Source: Fertoeibacter niger
Lineage (GTDB): Bacteria > Pseudomonadota > Alphaproteobacteria > Rhodobacterales > Rhodobacteraceae
Assembly: GCF_009380135.2 (NCBI RefSeq)
Contig: NZ_WHUT02000003.1
Span: 345,679-409,678, forward strand
Direction: 5' to 3'
DNA: 64,000 nucleotides
In this document: piece after piece, positions 18,478-26,807 of the stretch
Layout: the number at the start of each line of letters is the position of its first letter
Position numbering within the stretch: position 1 is the stretch's first letter
Program-made: the position numbers and the translations under genes
The notes under the pieces: model-generated
Told to the model about the DNA's origin: nothing
What the model saw: the letters and a program-made list of their open reading frames with translations, nothing else
The model's database searches: none

Positions 18478-18819
18478 TCAATTCGGCAGGATGTCGGGGA
18501 AGCGGTTCGTGCGGTATTCATTCACCACATAACCCGGCGGGAACTGGTTGTTGCACACCGGAAGGCCCGAGCGCGGGTCGCGGCGGCGGCTGGCGTAACC
18601 TTCGGCGCCATCGTCGATCAGCCAGTTCTGGCAGCCGTCCGGGTCATAGGCAATCGCCGCCCGGCCGTTCTCAAGCGGCTTGCGGTCGAAGAAGCTGGTG
18701 TCGGCAGGCTGCGCGATCAGGCGCGGCTGGCCATCCGGCCCGACGCCGCCCGCCGAGGTGCAGGCCCCCAGCAACGCCAACCCCACACCCATCACGGCAA
18801 ATTTCATGCTTTTCATCAT
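18478..18819 (-). CDS. Small lipoprotein with a DPDGC...EGY...PVC module
   Basis: 113 residues. A lipoprotein signal ends in the lipobox LLGAC (about residues 15-19), so it is probably outer-membrane anchored. The mature part carries YDPDGC, DDGAEGY and GLPVC with regular spacing. The same arrangement is present in the OmpA-family protein encoded immediately upstream. The start codon overlaps the upstream stop (TGATG), so the pair is translationally coupled. Function unknown. Confidence 0.75.
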   Translation of the reverse strand: MMKSMKFAVMGVGLALLGACTSAGGVGPDGQPRLIAQPADTSFFDRKPLENGRAAIAYDPDGCQNWLIDDGAEGYASRRRDPRSGLPVCNNQFPPGYVVNEYRTNRFPDILPN

Positions 18820-19391
18820 CACCACCTGTAGCAGACGACTTCGACGCGGCGATTGCGCTGCATCCCTTCGGCGGTGGCATTGCTGGCCACCGGCTCACGC
18901 TCGCCAAAGCCGATCTCACGCTCCACAAAGGCACCCACCGATCGGGCCACCGCCGCGACGGATGCGGCGCGCCGCTGCGACAGGCCAATGTTGTATTCAT
19001 CGGACGCGCGGCTGTCGGTATGGCCATAGATGGCGAAACCGAAGGCATCCGAGCTGCGGAAGAAACTTTCCAGCCGGGCGCGGCCATGCGGCGTCAGTTT
19101 CGCGCTGTCGGTCGCAAACAGCGTGTCGGTGTTTTCCACCAGGCAGGTGTTCAGCTTCAGGCAAACGGGCTTGCCGGTCTGCGGGTTCACCCGGTCGACC
19201 ATATAGCCTTCCAGCCCGCCATCCGCATAATAGTGCATGCAGCCGTCAGGATCGATCCACACGCCCCATTCGATCCGCCCTGCCACTTGTGGCTGTGTCT
19301 GCGCCATGACGGACAGCGGATCAGCGACCGCTGCCGCAAGTGCCAGGCCCCCGATCGCCATCCGCAATGCCCTGGAAATCCGCCGTTCCAC
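18819..19391 (-). CDS. OmpA-family protein with N-terminal DPDGC module
   Basis: 190 residues. A GTG start at 19391 is chosen for AAGGGGG 9 bases upstream. Signal peptide to about residue 29 (SVMA-QT). An N-terminal module follows (WIDPDGC, ADGGLEGY, GKPVC). Next is an OmpA C-terminal domain with FAIYGHTDSRASDEYNIGLS and GMQRNRRVEVV, the peptidoglycan-contact motifs. It likely bridges the outer envelope and peptidoglycan. The cysteines of the module probably form a disulfide in the periplasm. Confidence 0.82.
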   Translation of the reverse strand: MERRISRALRMAIGGLALAAAVADPLSVMAQTQPQVAGRIEWGVWIDPDGCMHYYADGGLEGYMVDRVNPQTGKPVCLKLNTCLVENTDTLFATDSAKLTPHGRARLESFFRSSDAFGFAIYGHTDSRASDEYNIGLSQRRAASVAAVARSVGAFVEREIGFGEREPVASNATAEGMQRNRRVEVVCYRW

Positions 19392-19571
19392 TGCCGCAGC
19401 CCCCTTCAAATCAAACAATCCCACGATCTTGTTACAGATTTGCCGCCGGGCAATTGCGAAGTAAAGCAAAATCTATGCGGTCACATCAATAAGATAGACT
19501 ATTTGTTGCTTGAGGCGCGCCAAAGCGGAATCGGGCACGCCATTACAATCATGGCGGAAACAAGGCAAAGC

Positions 19572-20915
19572 CTACAGCCGCACAGCCGCCAGCGAATTGG
19601 TCGAGGCAGCCGTAACGCGCACCCGCACCAGTTCGCCCACCTGCCCCGCGGCATCGGCCACATGCACCGCATGCAGGTGGTCGGACTTGCCCACCATCTG
19701 CCCCGGCATCCGCCCCGGCTTGTCATAAAGCACGCCCACCTCGCGCCCGACCATCGCCTGCTGCGCCGCCTGCTGCTGTTCGGTCAGCAGCGTTTGCAGC
19801 CGTTGCAGCCGCTCGTCGGCCACCGCACTGTCCACCCCCGGCTTTTCCGCCGCAGGCGTGCCGGGCCGCGCAGAGTATTTGAAGGAATAGGCCATGCCGT
19901 AATTCACCGCCCGCACCAGCGCCAGCGTATCCTCGAAATCGGCATCGGTTTCGCCCGGAAAGCCCACAATGAAATCCGAGGTCAGCAAGATGTCGGGCCG
20001 CGCCGCGCGAAACCGTTCGATCAGCGCCAGATATTGCGCCGCCGTATGCTTGCGGTTCATCGCCTTCAGAATGCGGTCAGACCCCGACTGCACCGGCAGA
20101 TGCAGATAGGGCATCAGCTTGGGCTCGTCGCCATGGGCCGCGATCAGGTCATCACCCATGTCATTGGGGTGCGAAGTCATGTAGCGGATGCGCTGCAACC
20201 CGTCGATCCGCGCCAGTGCGCGCACCAGACGGGCCAGGCCCCAATCTCCACCCTCGCCCGCCCCGTGATAGGCGTTGACGTTCTGCCCCAGCAACGTGAT
20301 GTCGCGCACGCCCTTTTCCACCAGCGCCCGCGCCTCGGCCAGAAGGCGCGTGGCCGGGCGGCTGACCTCGCCGCCCCTGGTATAGGGCACCACGCAAAAG
20401 GCGCAGAACTTGTCACAGCCCTCCTGCACCGTCAGAAAGGCCGACGGGCCGCGCGTGGCCTTGCGTTCGGGCAGATGGTCGAACTTGTCCTCAAGCGGGA
20501 AGTCGGTGTCGATCACCTGGCCCTCGGCGCGGATCATCTGCGGCAGCCGGTGATAGCTTTGCGGCCCCACCACCAGATCGACCTGCGGCGCGCGGCGCAA
20601 TATCTCGGCCCCCTCGGCCTGGGCCACGCAGCCCGCAACGCCAATCTTCATGCCGGGCTTTGCCAGTTTCAGCGGGCGCAGCCGCCCCAGATCGGAAAAC
20701 AGCTTTTCCGACGCCTTTTCGCGGATGTGGCAGGTGTTGATCAGCACCATGTCGGCGTCTTCGGCCGTATCCGTCGCCACATAGCCCTGCGCGCCCAGCG
20801 TTTCGGCCATGCGTTCGCTGTCATAGACATTCATCTGGCAGCCATAGGTCTTGATGAACAGCTTTTTCGCGTCGGGCGTTTCGGGCAGGTCGGGCTGTTT
20901 TGCGGGGTCGGGCAT
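19572..20915 (-). CDS. miaB: tRNA-2-methylthio-N6-dimethylallyladenosine synthase
   Basis: A radical-SAM methylthiotransferase acting on i6A37 of tRNA. Domains in order: the UPF0004 region ([17 protein letters not shown], then [20 protein letters not shown]), radical [18 protein letters not shown] (CxxxCxxC), and a C-terminal TRAM domain. 447 residues. The start at 20915 is chosen because AAGGA lies 8 bases upstream; an earlier ATG/GTG would add a short unconserved tail. Confidence 0.96.
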   Translation of the reverse strand: MPDPAKQPDLPETPDAKKLFIKTYGCQMNVYDSERMAETLGAQGYVATDTAEDADMVLINTCHIREKASEKLFSDLGRLRPLKLAKPGMKIGVAGCVAQAEGAEILRRAPQVDLVVGPQSYHRLPQMIRAEGQVIDTDFPLEDKFDHLPERKATRGPSAFLTVQEGCDKFCAFCVVPYTRGGEVSRPATRLLAEARALVEKGVRDITLLGQNVNAYHGAGEGGDWGLARLVRALARIDGLQRIRYMTSHPNDMGDDLIAAHGDEPKLMPYLHLPVQSGSDRILKAMNRKHTAAQYLALIERFRAARPDILLTSDFIVGFPGETDADFEDTLALVRAVNYGMAYSFKYSARPGTPAAEKPGVDSAVADERLQRLQTLLTEQQQAAQQAMVGREVGVLYDKPGRMPGQMVGKSDHLHAVHVADAAGQVGELVRVRVTAASTNSLAAVRL

Positions 20916-21090
20916 CGTGGGATCCTTTTGCACCCCGATCAACGGGCGCGATGCGGGGTTCTACACGAAAAAGCCGGCCAAGGGCAACGTCTGCCCGGCC
21001 ATCGCACGGCCACAGGCTGCGGCGGGGCTTGCATTGCGGCGTGGCTTGGCCGATTTTGCCGCGAACAGCCTGGTATCGGGCGGGGGCAGC

Positions 21091-21960
21091 ATGCGCTATG
21101 ACGGGCTTTCGGAATTTCTGGCAGAGCGCCGGACAACGCTGGCAAAGGGACCGCTTGCGCTGATCATGGCCGAGGATCTGGTCGAGGTTGACAGCACCCT
21201 GCGCCACCATATCGCTGCGGGTTTTCGTTCCGTCGTGCTGCTGGCCCCGCCCGAGGTGGTCCTGCCCGCGCCGCTGGAGGCGCAGATAACCCGCGTCACC
21301 TATGATGTCTTTGCCGAGGGCGCGCTGGTCAGTGCGGTGAACCGGCTGATCGCCGCAGCACCGGGGCTGTGGATGTTTTACGGCTTCAACGCCGAATACC
21401 TGTTCTTTCCCTTTTGCGAAACGCGCAGCATCCGCGACCTGATCGCCTTTCACACCGAGGAACGGCGCGATGCACTGCTGACCTATGTGATTGATCTTTA
21501 TGCCGGCGATCTGCACCGCCACCCCAGCGCCGTGGCGCTGGAGGATGCCTTTCTGGACCGTTCCGGCTATTATGCCCTTGGCCGCCCCGACCCGGCCAAC
21601 CATGGCCATCCGCGCGAACGCCAGCTTGATTTCTTTGGCGGCCTGCGCTGGCGGTTCGAGGAACACATTCCCCCGCACCGCCGCAAGATCGACCGCATCG
21701 CCCTGTTCCGCGCCAGGGAGGGGCTGGTGCTGCGGCCCGATTTCACCTTCTCGGACGAGGAATACAATACCTACGCCTGCCCCTGGCACAACAACATCAC
21801 CACGGCGCTGTGTTCGTTCCGCACGGCCAAGGCCCTGCGCGCCAACCCGGGGTCACGTTTCGACATTCCCAATTTTCGCTGGCACAATTCGACCGAGTTC
21901 CGCTGGCACTCGCAACAACTGATGGATCTGGGGCTGATGGAGCCGGGTCAGTGGTTCTGA
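21091..21960 (+). CDS. Conserved protein of unknown function, weakly glycosyltransferase-like
   Basis: 289 residues, no signal peptide. Strongly patterned segments: FYGFNAEYLFFPFCETRSIR, FHTEERRDALLTYVIDLYAGD, QLDFFGGLRWRFEEHIPPHR and FDIPNFRWHNSTEFRWHSQQ. The abundance of aromatic/His and acidic residues suggests an enzyme, and the layout recalls rhodobacterial proteins labelled glycosyltransferase family 2. I do not see a canonical DxD plus GT-A core, so that name is not adopted. The gene is divergent from miaB. It converges with the LacI gene, ending 12 bp from the LacI stop. Confidence 0.5.
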   Translation: MRYDGLSEFLAERRTTLAKGPLALIMAEDLVEVDSTLRHHIAAGFRSVVLLAPPEVVLPAPLEAQITRVTYDVFAEGALVSAVNRLIAAAPGLWMFYGFNAEYLFFPFCETRSIRDLIAFHTEERRDALLTYVIDLYAGDLHRHPSAVALEDAFLDRSGYYALGRPDPANHGHPRERQLDFFGGLRWRFEEHIPPHRRKIDRIALFRAREGLVLRPDFTFSDEEYNTYACPWHNNITTALCSFRTAKALRANPGSRFDIPNFRWHNSTEFRWHSQQLMDLGLMEPGQWF

Positions 21961-21972
21961 CTGCTAGCGGTG

Positions 21973-22974
21973 TCAGTCGCCGGTCGAGGCGCGGCGGATC
22001 AGCGTGACGGGTGAATGGGTGTCGGTGGGTGGTGCCGTGCCATCCTCCAGCCAGGCAAGAACGGTTGCCGCACAGGTCTGGCCAAAGCGGGCGATGTCGC
22101 AGCTTACCGTGGTCAGCCCGGGCCAGACCAGCGCGCAATCCTCGATATCGTCAAAGCCCACGACCATCAGGTCGCTGCCCACCCGGCGGCCGATCTCGGC
22201 GCAGCCCGACAGCAGGCCAAGCGCCACCAGATCGTTGAAGCAGATCACCGCGTCGATCTGCGGATAATCCAGCGCCAGCCGGCGGGCCACCTCGCGGCCA
22301 AAGGCCCGGCCCGGGCGGCCGGGCAGCACGGTGGGCGTCAGCCCCGCCCCGGCCAGCACCGCCAGATAGCCCGACATGCGCAGCCGCGTCACTGCCCGGC
22401 CATCCAGCCCGCCGACAAAGGCGATCTGCCGCGCCCCCCGCGCCAGCAGATGCTGTGCCGCCAGCCGCCCGCCGCTTTCATAATCTGGCGCGGCAAAGGG
22501 AAAACGCTCGGCAGGCACCACCTGACGCAGCACCTGCATCGCCGGAATGCCCGCCCGGGCGATTGCGCCAAAGGTCGCCTCCTCGTCGCCGTAAGCGGGC
22601 GACAGGATCAGCGCCGACACGCCATGCTCGATCATCGCCGAGGTGACCTGCGCCTGCAACGCAGGGTTTTCATCGGTATTGGCCAGCACCGTGGCATAGC
22701 CCCGCGCCGACAGCGCCATCTGCACCGAGGTTGCGAATTCGGTGAAGAACGGGTTGCGCAGATCGTTGATCACCAGCCCGATCAGCCCCGCATTCGACAT
22801 CCGCAGATTGGCCGCCGAACGGTTGTAGACATAGCCCAGATCGGCCATCGCGCGGCGCACATCCGCACGGGTTTCGGCCTTTACCAGCGGGCTGTTCTGC
22901 AACACAAGGCTGACCGTCGATTTTGACACACCGGCCTCTTTGGCCACATCAATGATCGTCGGTCTGCGCGCCAT
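21973..22974 (-). CDS. LacI-family transcriptional repressor of the catabolic operon
   Basis: 333 residues. The N-terminal LacI HTH (IIDVAKEAGVSKSTVSLVLQ, residues 7-26) and hinge (YVYNRSAANLRMSNAG) are followed by a periplasmic-binding-protein-like effector domain (GLVINDLRNPFFTEFATSVQ, MVVGFDDIEDCALVWPGLTT). It is the last gene of the 14-gene minus-strand operon, 3 bp after the DUF993 gene. Its likely targets are the paired operators at 37477-37512 before the first gene, giving autoregulated repression relieved by a pathway sugar or intermediate. Effector unknown. Confidence 0.9.
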   Translation of the reverse strand: MARRPTIIDVAKEAGVSKSTVSLVLQNSPLVKAETRADVRRAMADLGYVYNRSAANLRMSNAGLIGLVINDLRNPFFTEFATSVQMALSARGYATVLANTDENPALQAQVTSAMIEHGVSALILSPAYGDEEATFGAIARAGIPAMQVLRQVVPAERFPFAAPDYESGGRLAAQHLLARGARQIAFVGGLDGRAVTRLRMSGYLAVLAGAGLTPTVLPGRPGRAFGREVARRLALDYPQIDAVICFNDLVALGLLSGCAEIGRRVGSDLMVVGFDDIEDCALVWPGLTTVSCDIARFGQTCAATVLAWLEDGTAPPTDTHSPVTLIRRASTGD

Positions 22975-22977
22975 GCC

Positions 22978-24147
22978 CTAGCCCTGTGAAACCCCGTGCA
23001 GCGCCAGCAGCACCTTCATCCGCGCCACGGCCAGATCGGGCTGCGCCAGCAGCCCCGCCTGATCGGCCAGCCGGAACACTTCGGCATAATGCACGATGTC
23101 GCGGCTGGATTGAAACCCGGCGGGCATGATGAAATGCCCCTGATGGCCGTTCAGCCACGCCAGATACGCGATGCCCGCCTTGTAGAACCGGGTGGGCGTG
23201 CGGAAAATCTCGCGCGACAGCGGCACGGTGGGGGCCAGCAGGCGGTCATAGGTGGCGTGGTCGCCCAATGCCAGCGCCTCCAGCGCCTGTGACGCGGCGG
23301 GGGCGATGGCGGCAAAGATGCCCAGCAGGGCGTGGGAATGGTGCGTGGCATCCCCGGCGATCAGCGGGGCATAGTTGAAATCGTCACCGGTATAAAGCCG
23401 CACACCGGCGGGCAGCCTTGCGCGGAACGCCTCTTCCTGTGCGTGGTCCAGCAGGGAAATCTTGATGCCGTCCACCCGTTCGGGGTTCCCGGCAATCAGC
23501 GACAGCACGAAATCCTCTGCCGCAGCCAGATCCGCCGCACCCCAGTAACCCGCCAGCGCCGGGTCAAACATCGCACCCAGCCAGTGCAGGATTACCGGTT
23601 GCTGCGCGCCGTCGATCAGGCGGCGATAGACATGGTGATAGGTGTCAGGCCCCGCGCCGATGGCGGTAAAGGCCCGGCTGGCCATCAGGATCAACTGGCC
23701 GCCCGCCGCCTCGATCGCCTCGGCTTGATGGGTATAGGCGGCGAGGATGGCATCCGCATCGGTCAGCGCTGACAAGGGCTGATGGTCCGTCCCCACCCCG
23801 CAGGCCACACGGGGGCGCATCGGGTGGGCCTGTGCCGCAGCCATGGTGCGCTGGATCAGTTCCAGCGCGGTGGGCCAATCCACCCCCATGCCGCGCTGCG
23901 CGGTATCCATCGCCTCGGCCAGCCCGAGGCCCTGATCCCACAACTGCTGCCGGAAACCCAGGGTTGCATCCCAATCCACCGCAGGCCGCGTATCCCACGG
24001 GTTGCGTTCGCGCAACGGGTCGCTGACCACATGGGCGGCGGCAAAGGCGGTGCGGGTCAGGGCCACACGGGGGGCGCGGGCCACCAGCGGCTCGCCCGTC
24101 AGGCGGTAGGGTTCAAGCGTGTTCGCGGCGGTGGGCAGGATCAGCAT
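22978..24147 (-). CDS. DUF993 family protein (dihydrodipicolinate-synthase-like barrel)
   Basis: 389 residues. DUF993 members resemble the DapA/NAL class I aldolase barrel. Segments such as VDWPTALELIQRTMAAAQAH, GQLILMASRAF, VILHWLGAMFDPALAGYWGA and VDGIKISLLD are present. The Lys in DGIKIS is a candidate Schiff-base lysine. In this operon it could perform an aldol/retro-aldol or lyase step on an oxidised sugar-like intermediate. That role is inferred from context only. Confidence 0.75.
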   Translation of the reverse strand: MLILPTAANTLEPYRLTGEPLVARAPRVALTRTAFAAAHVVSDPLRERNPWDTRPAVDWDATLGFRQQLWDQGLGLAEAMDTAQRGMGVDWPTALELIQRTMAAAQAHPMRPRVACGVGTDHQPLSALTDADAILAAYTHQAEAIEAAGGQLILMASRAFTAIGAGPDTYHHVYRRLIDGAQQPVILHWLGAMFDPALAGYWGAADLAAAEDFVLSLIAGNPERVDGIKISLLDHAQEEAFRARLPAGVRLYTGDDFNYAPLIAGDATHHSHALLGIFAAIAPAASQALEALALGDHATYDRLLAPTVPLSREIFRTPTRFYKAGIAYLAWLNGHQGHFIMPAGFQSSRDIVHYAEVFRLADQAGLLAQPDLAVARMKVLLALHGVSQG

Positions 24148-24156
24148 GGCAAGCCC

Positions 24157-24477
24157 CTAGCAGGCAAGGTCAAAGACAAGGATGCCGTCAATCCCGCCCG
24201 CCGCATGCGCGACCAGAGCCGCGCCCACCCGCTGATGGTCGGGATGCGCCTGATAGGCGGCCAAAGCGGCCCAATCGGCAAAATCCACGGTAAAGCCGTG
24301 CAGATAGCCGCGCTCGATCTGTTCCGGGCTTTCGCTGCGCCCGGCGCAGATGGAGGACAGGCCCGGCACCTTGCCCTCGATCGCCCGCAGATCGTCAAAG
24401 ATCGCGGCTATGGCCGTTTCCGCCACATCGGGCCGGAAACGGACCAGAACGATATGGCGGATCATTGCAGCCCCCAT
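24157..24477 (-). CDS. Dabb (stress-responsive A/B barrel) domain protein
   Basis: 106 residues, a ferredoxin-like alpha/beta barrel: IRHIVLVRFRPDVAE at the N-terminus, HGFTVDFADWAALAAYQAHP in the middle. Dabb proteins are small dimers often found in catabolic operons, where some act as cyclases, isomerases or decarboxylases. It overlaps the 3' end of the upstream GMC gene by 16 bases. Confidence 0.8.
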   Translation of the reverse strand: MGAAMIRHIVLVRFRPDVAETAIAAIFDDLRAIEGKVPGLSSICAGRSESPEQIERGYLHGFTVDFADWAALAAYQAHPDHQRVGAALVAHAAGGIDGILVFDLAC

Positions 24478-26045
24478 GCGGATTTGATCATGTCTGCCCC
24501 CTTTTCGCCAATCATGATGGCGGTTGCGTTGGTGTTCGAGGATACGACGGTGGGCATGATCGAAGCGTCGATGACGCGCAGCCGCTCGATTCCGTTGAAG
24601 CGCAGGCTGGGGTCAACCACCGCGCCCGCGTCGATGCCCATCCGGCAGGTGCCTGCGGGGTGATGGTCGGTCTTGGCATGGGCGCAGGCATAGCGGAAGT
24701 AATCCTCATCTGTGCGCACATCCGGCCCGGGCAGCCGTTCGGCCTTGACATAGGGACGCAGCGCATACTGCTGCATGATCTCCTGCGCCAGTTTCAGGCC
24801 GCGGATCGACATTTCGCGGTCATAGGGGTCTTCCCAGTAATTCGGGTCGATCAAAGGCGCGGCCCGGGCGTCGGCCGAACCCAGCCGCACCGTGCCGCGC
24901 GACCGGGGCCGCAGGAAGGCAGAGTTCAGAGTGACACCGCCCTGCGGCATCGCCGCCACCCCGGCCTCGATCCCTGACCCCAGACCCAGATGGAACTGGA
25001 TGTCGGGCGAACGGGCAGTGGGTTCGGCATACCAGAACCCCCCGGTTTCGAACAGGGACGAGGCCACCGGCCCGCTGCGTGTCGCCAGATATTGCAGCGC
25101 CGCCACGGCGGACCACAGCGGTTTGGCATAGCGATCATAAGTATGCGGCCCGGTGCATTCGGCGATCACGAACAGATCGAGGTGGTCTTGCAGGTTTGCC
25201 CCCACCTGCGGCTTGTCCAGCACCACGGGGATGCCAAGCCCCGCCAGATGATCGGCCGGCCCGATGCCCGACAGTTGCAACAGGCGCGGTGATCCGATGG
25301 CCCCGCAAGACAGGATCACCTCGGCCCCCGCGCGCAGAATGCCCCTGTCGGTTTCCACCCCCACGGCGCGGCCATGCTCGACCACAATCCGCAACACCTG
25401 CGCGTCGGTGCGGATGGTCAGGTTTTTCCGCCCCCGGTTGGGGTTCAGATAGGCGATGGAGGCTGATGACCGCCGCACATTGCGCTGGGTCAACTGGTAA
25501 TAGCCCACGCCATCCTGTCGCTCGCCCGCCATGTCGGCGTTGAACGGGATGCCCAACTGGCCCGCCGCCTGAAAATACGCCTCACAAATCGGCAAGGGGG
25601 CTGCGGGTTTCGACACACCCAGCGGCCCGCCTTTGCCGTGATAGCGGTTGTTGTAGGTGTCATTGTCCTCGGCCTTGCGGAAAAAGGGCAGCACATCGTC
25701 ATAGCCCCAGCCCGCGCAGCCCGCCTGCCGCCAGTCGTCATAATCCTGCGCCGCGCCGCGAGTGTAGATCTGCGCGTTGATCGACGACCCGCCACCGATC
25801 ACCTTGGCTTGCGTATAGCGGATCACCATGTTGTTCATGTGCCGCTGCGGAACCGTATGCCAGCCCCATGACCCGATGCCCTTGGTCATCTTGGCAAATC
25901 CTGCGGGCAGGTGGAAAAACGGGTGCCGGTCGCGCCCGCCCGCCTCCAGCAGCAGAACGCGGGTGGCGGGGTTTTCCGACAGCCGCGCCGCCAGAACAGA
26001 CCCCGCCGAGCCGCCGCCGATGATGATGAAATCGTAATCGTCCAT
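24462..26045 (-). CDS. GMC-family FAD-dependent alcohol dehydrogenase (choline-dehydrogenase-like)
   Basis: 527 residues. FAD-binding IIGGGSAGSVLAARLSE at residues 7-23, GMC signature GGGSSINAQIYTRG, and the C-terminal active-site region HHPAGTCRMG with SSNTNATAIMIGEKGAD. Similar enzymes oxidise primary alcohols to aldehydes. The aldehyde dehydrogenase encoded upstream in the operon would take the product to an acid. It is separated from the SDR by 3 bp. The substrate is not known. Confidence 0.88.
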   Translation of the reverse strand: MDDYDFIIIGGGSAGSVLAARLSENPATRVLLLEAGGRDRHPFFHLPAGFAKMTKGIGSWGWHTVPQRHMNNMVIRYTQAKVIGGGSSINAQIYTRGAAQDYDDWRQAGCAGWGYDDVLPFFRKAEDNDTYNNRYHGKGGPLGVSKPAAPLPICEAYFQAAGQLGIPFNADMAGERQDGVGYYQLTQRNVRRSSASIAYLNPNRGRKNLTIRTDAQVLRIVVEHGRAVGVETDRGILRAGAEVILSCGAIGSPRLLQLSGIGPADHLAGLGIPVVLDKPQVGANLQDHLDLFVIAECTGPHTYDRYAKPLWSAVAALQYLATRSGPVASSLFETGGFWYAEPTARSPDIQFHLGLGSGIEAGVAAMPQGGVTLNSAFLRPRSRGTVRLGSADARAAPLIDPNYWEDPYDREMSIRGLKLAQEIMQQYALRPYVKAERLPGPDVRTDEDYFRYACAHAKTDHHPAGTCRMGIDAGAVVDPSLRFNGIERLRVIDASIMPTVVSSNTNATAIMIGEKGADMIKSAWGLQ

Positions 26046-26048
26046 GGG

Positions 26049-26807
26049 TCAGAGCCTTTGCACCGAAAGTCCGCCATCCACCGGGATCACCGCCCCGGTG
26101 GCAAAGGCCATCTGCCCCGTGGCAATCGGCACCACGACAGACCCAATATCCGCCGGTTGCCCCCAGCGCGCGGCAGGCACCAGACCACCGGCGATGCGGG
26201 CGGTGTAGGTATCCTTCACGCCCTCGGTCATGCCGGTGGCGATGATGCCGGGGCGCAGTTCGAATACGCCGATGCCCAGCGGCGCCAGCCGCAGCGCCAG
26301 CGCCTGCGCCGCCATCGCCGCCCCGGCCTTCGATATGCAGTAATCGGCACGCTCCACACTGGCCATCCGCGCGGAAACCGAGGTGATGAAAGTGATGGAC
26401 CGGTAGGGGCCAGCCTCGCGGGTGATCATCCGCCGCGCCATTGCCTGCGCCACAAAGAACGCCCCGCGCAGGTTGATGCCGGTCACAATGTCGAAATTCG
26501 CGGGCGTGATATCCAGCATGTCGCCGCGCACCGGGGCGGCCACGCCCGCGTTCTGCACCAGCGCCGACACCGGCCCCATCGCCGCCTCGATCCGGTCGAT
26601 CAGGGCCGGTACGGCCTCGGCCAAGGCCAGATCGTGCTGGAAATAGCCGGTCTGCGGGCCAAGCTGCGTCAGTGCCGCCTGCACCTGCGGATGGTCCGGC
26701 GCGGGCAACGAGGCGATGGCGATGCGGAACCCCGCCCCGGCCAGCGCCGTGGCGATGCCCAGGCCGATGCCCTGCTGGCCGCCGGTGACAAGGGCAAGGG
26801 GCGTCAT
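26049..26807 (-). CDS. SDR-family oxidoreductase
   Basis: 252 residues, classical short-chain dehydrogenase. Cofactor motif VTGGQQGIGLGIA (about 8-20), NAG in VQNAGVAAP, catalytic Ser in FITSVSARMAS and YCISKAGAAM (Y-x3-K). C-terminal PVDGGLSVQRL. It overlaps the next GMC gene by ATGA. A 3-oxoacyl or polyol/keto reductase activity is possible; FabG is excluded as a name because of the operon context. Confidence 0.87.
   Translation of the reverse strand: MTPLALVTGGQQGIGLGIATALAGAGFRIAIASLPAPDHPQVQAALTQLGPQTGYFQHDLALAEAVPALIDRIEAAMGPVSALVQNAGVAAPVRGDMLDITPANFDIVTGINLRGAFFVAQAMARRMITREAGPYRSITFITSVSARMASVERADYCISKAGAAMAAQALALRLAPLGIGVFELRPGIIATGMTEGVKDTYTARIAGGLVPAARWGQPADIGSVVVPIATGQMAFATGAVIPVDGGLSVQRL

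Noticed and set aside
18372..21101. A plus-strand open frame of 909 codons opposite the OmpA pair and miaB
   Set aside because: Antisense to well-supported genes; composition is typical of shadow frames.
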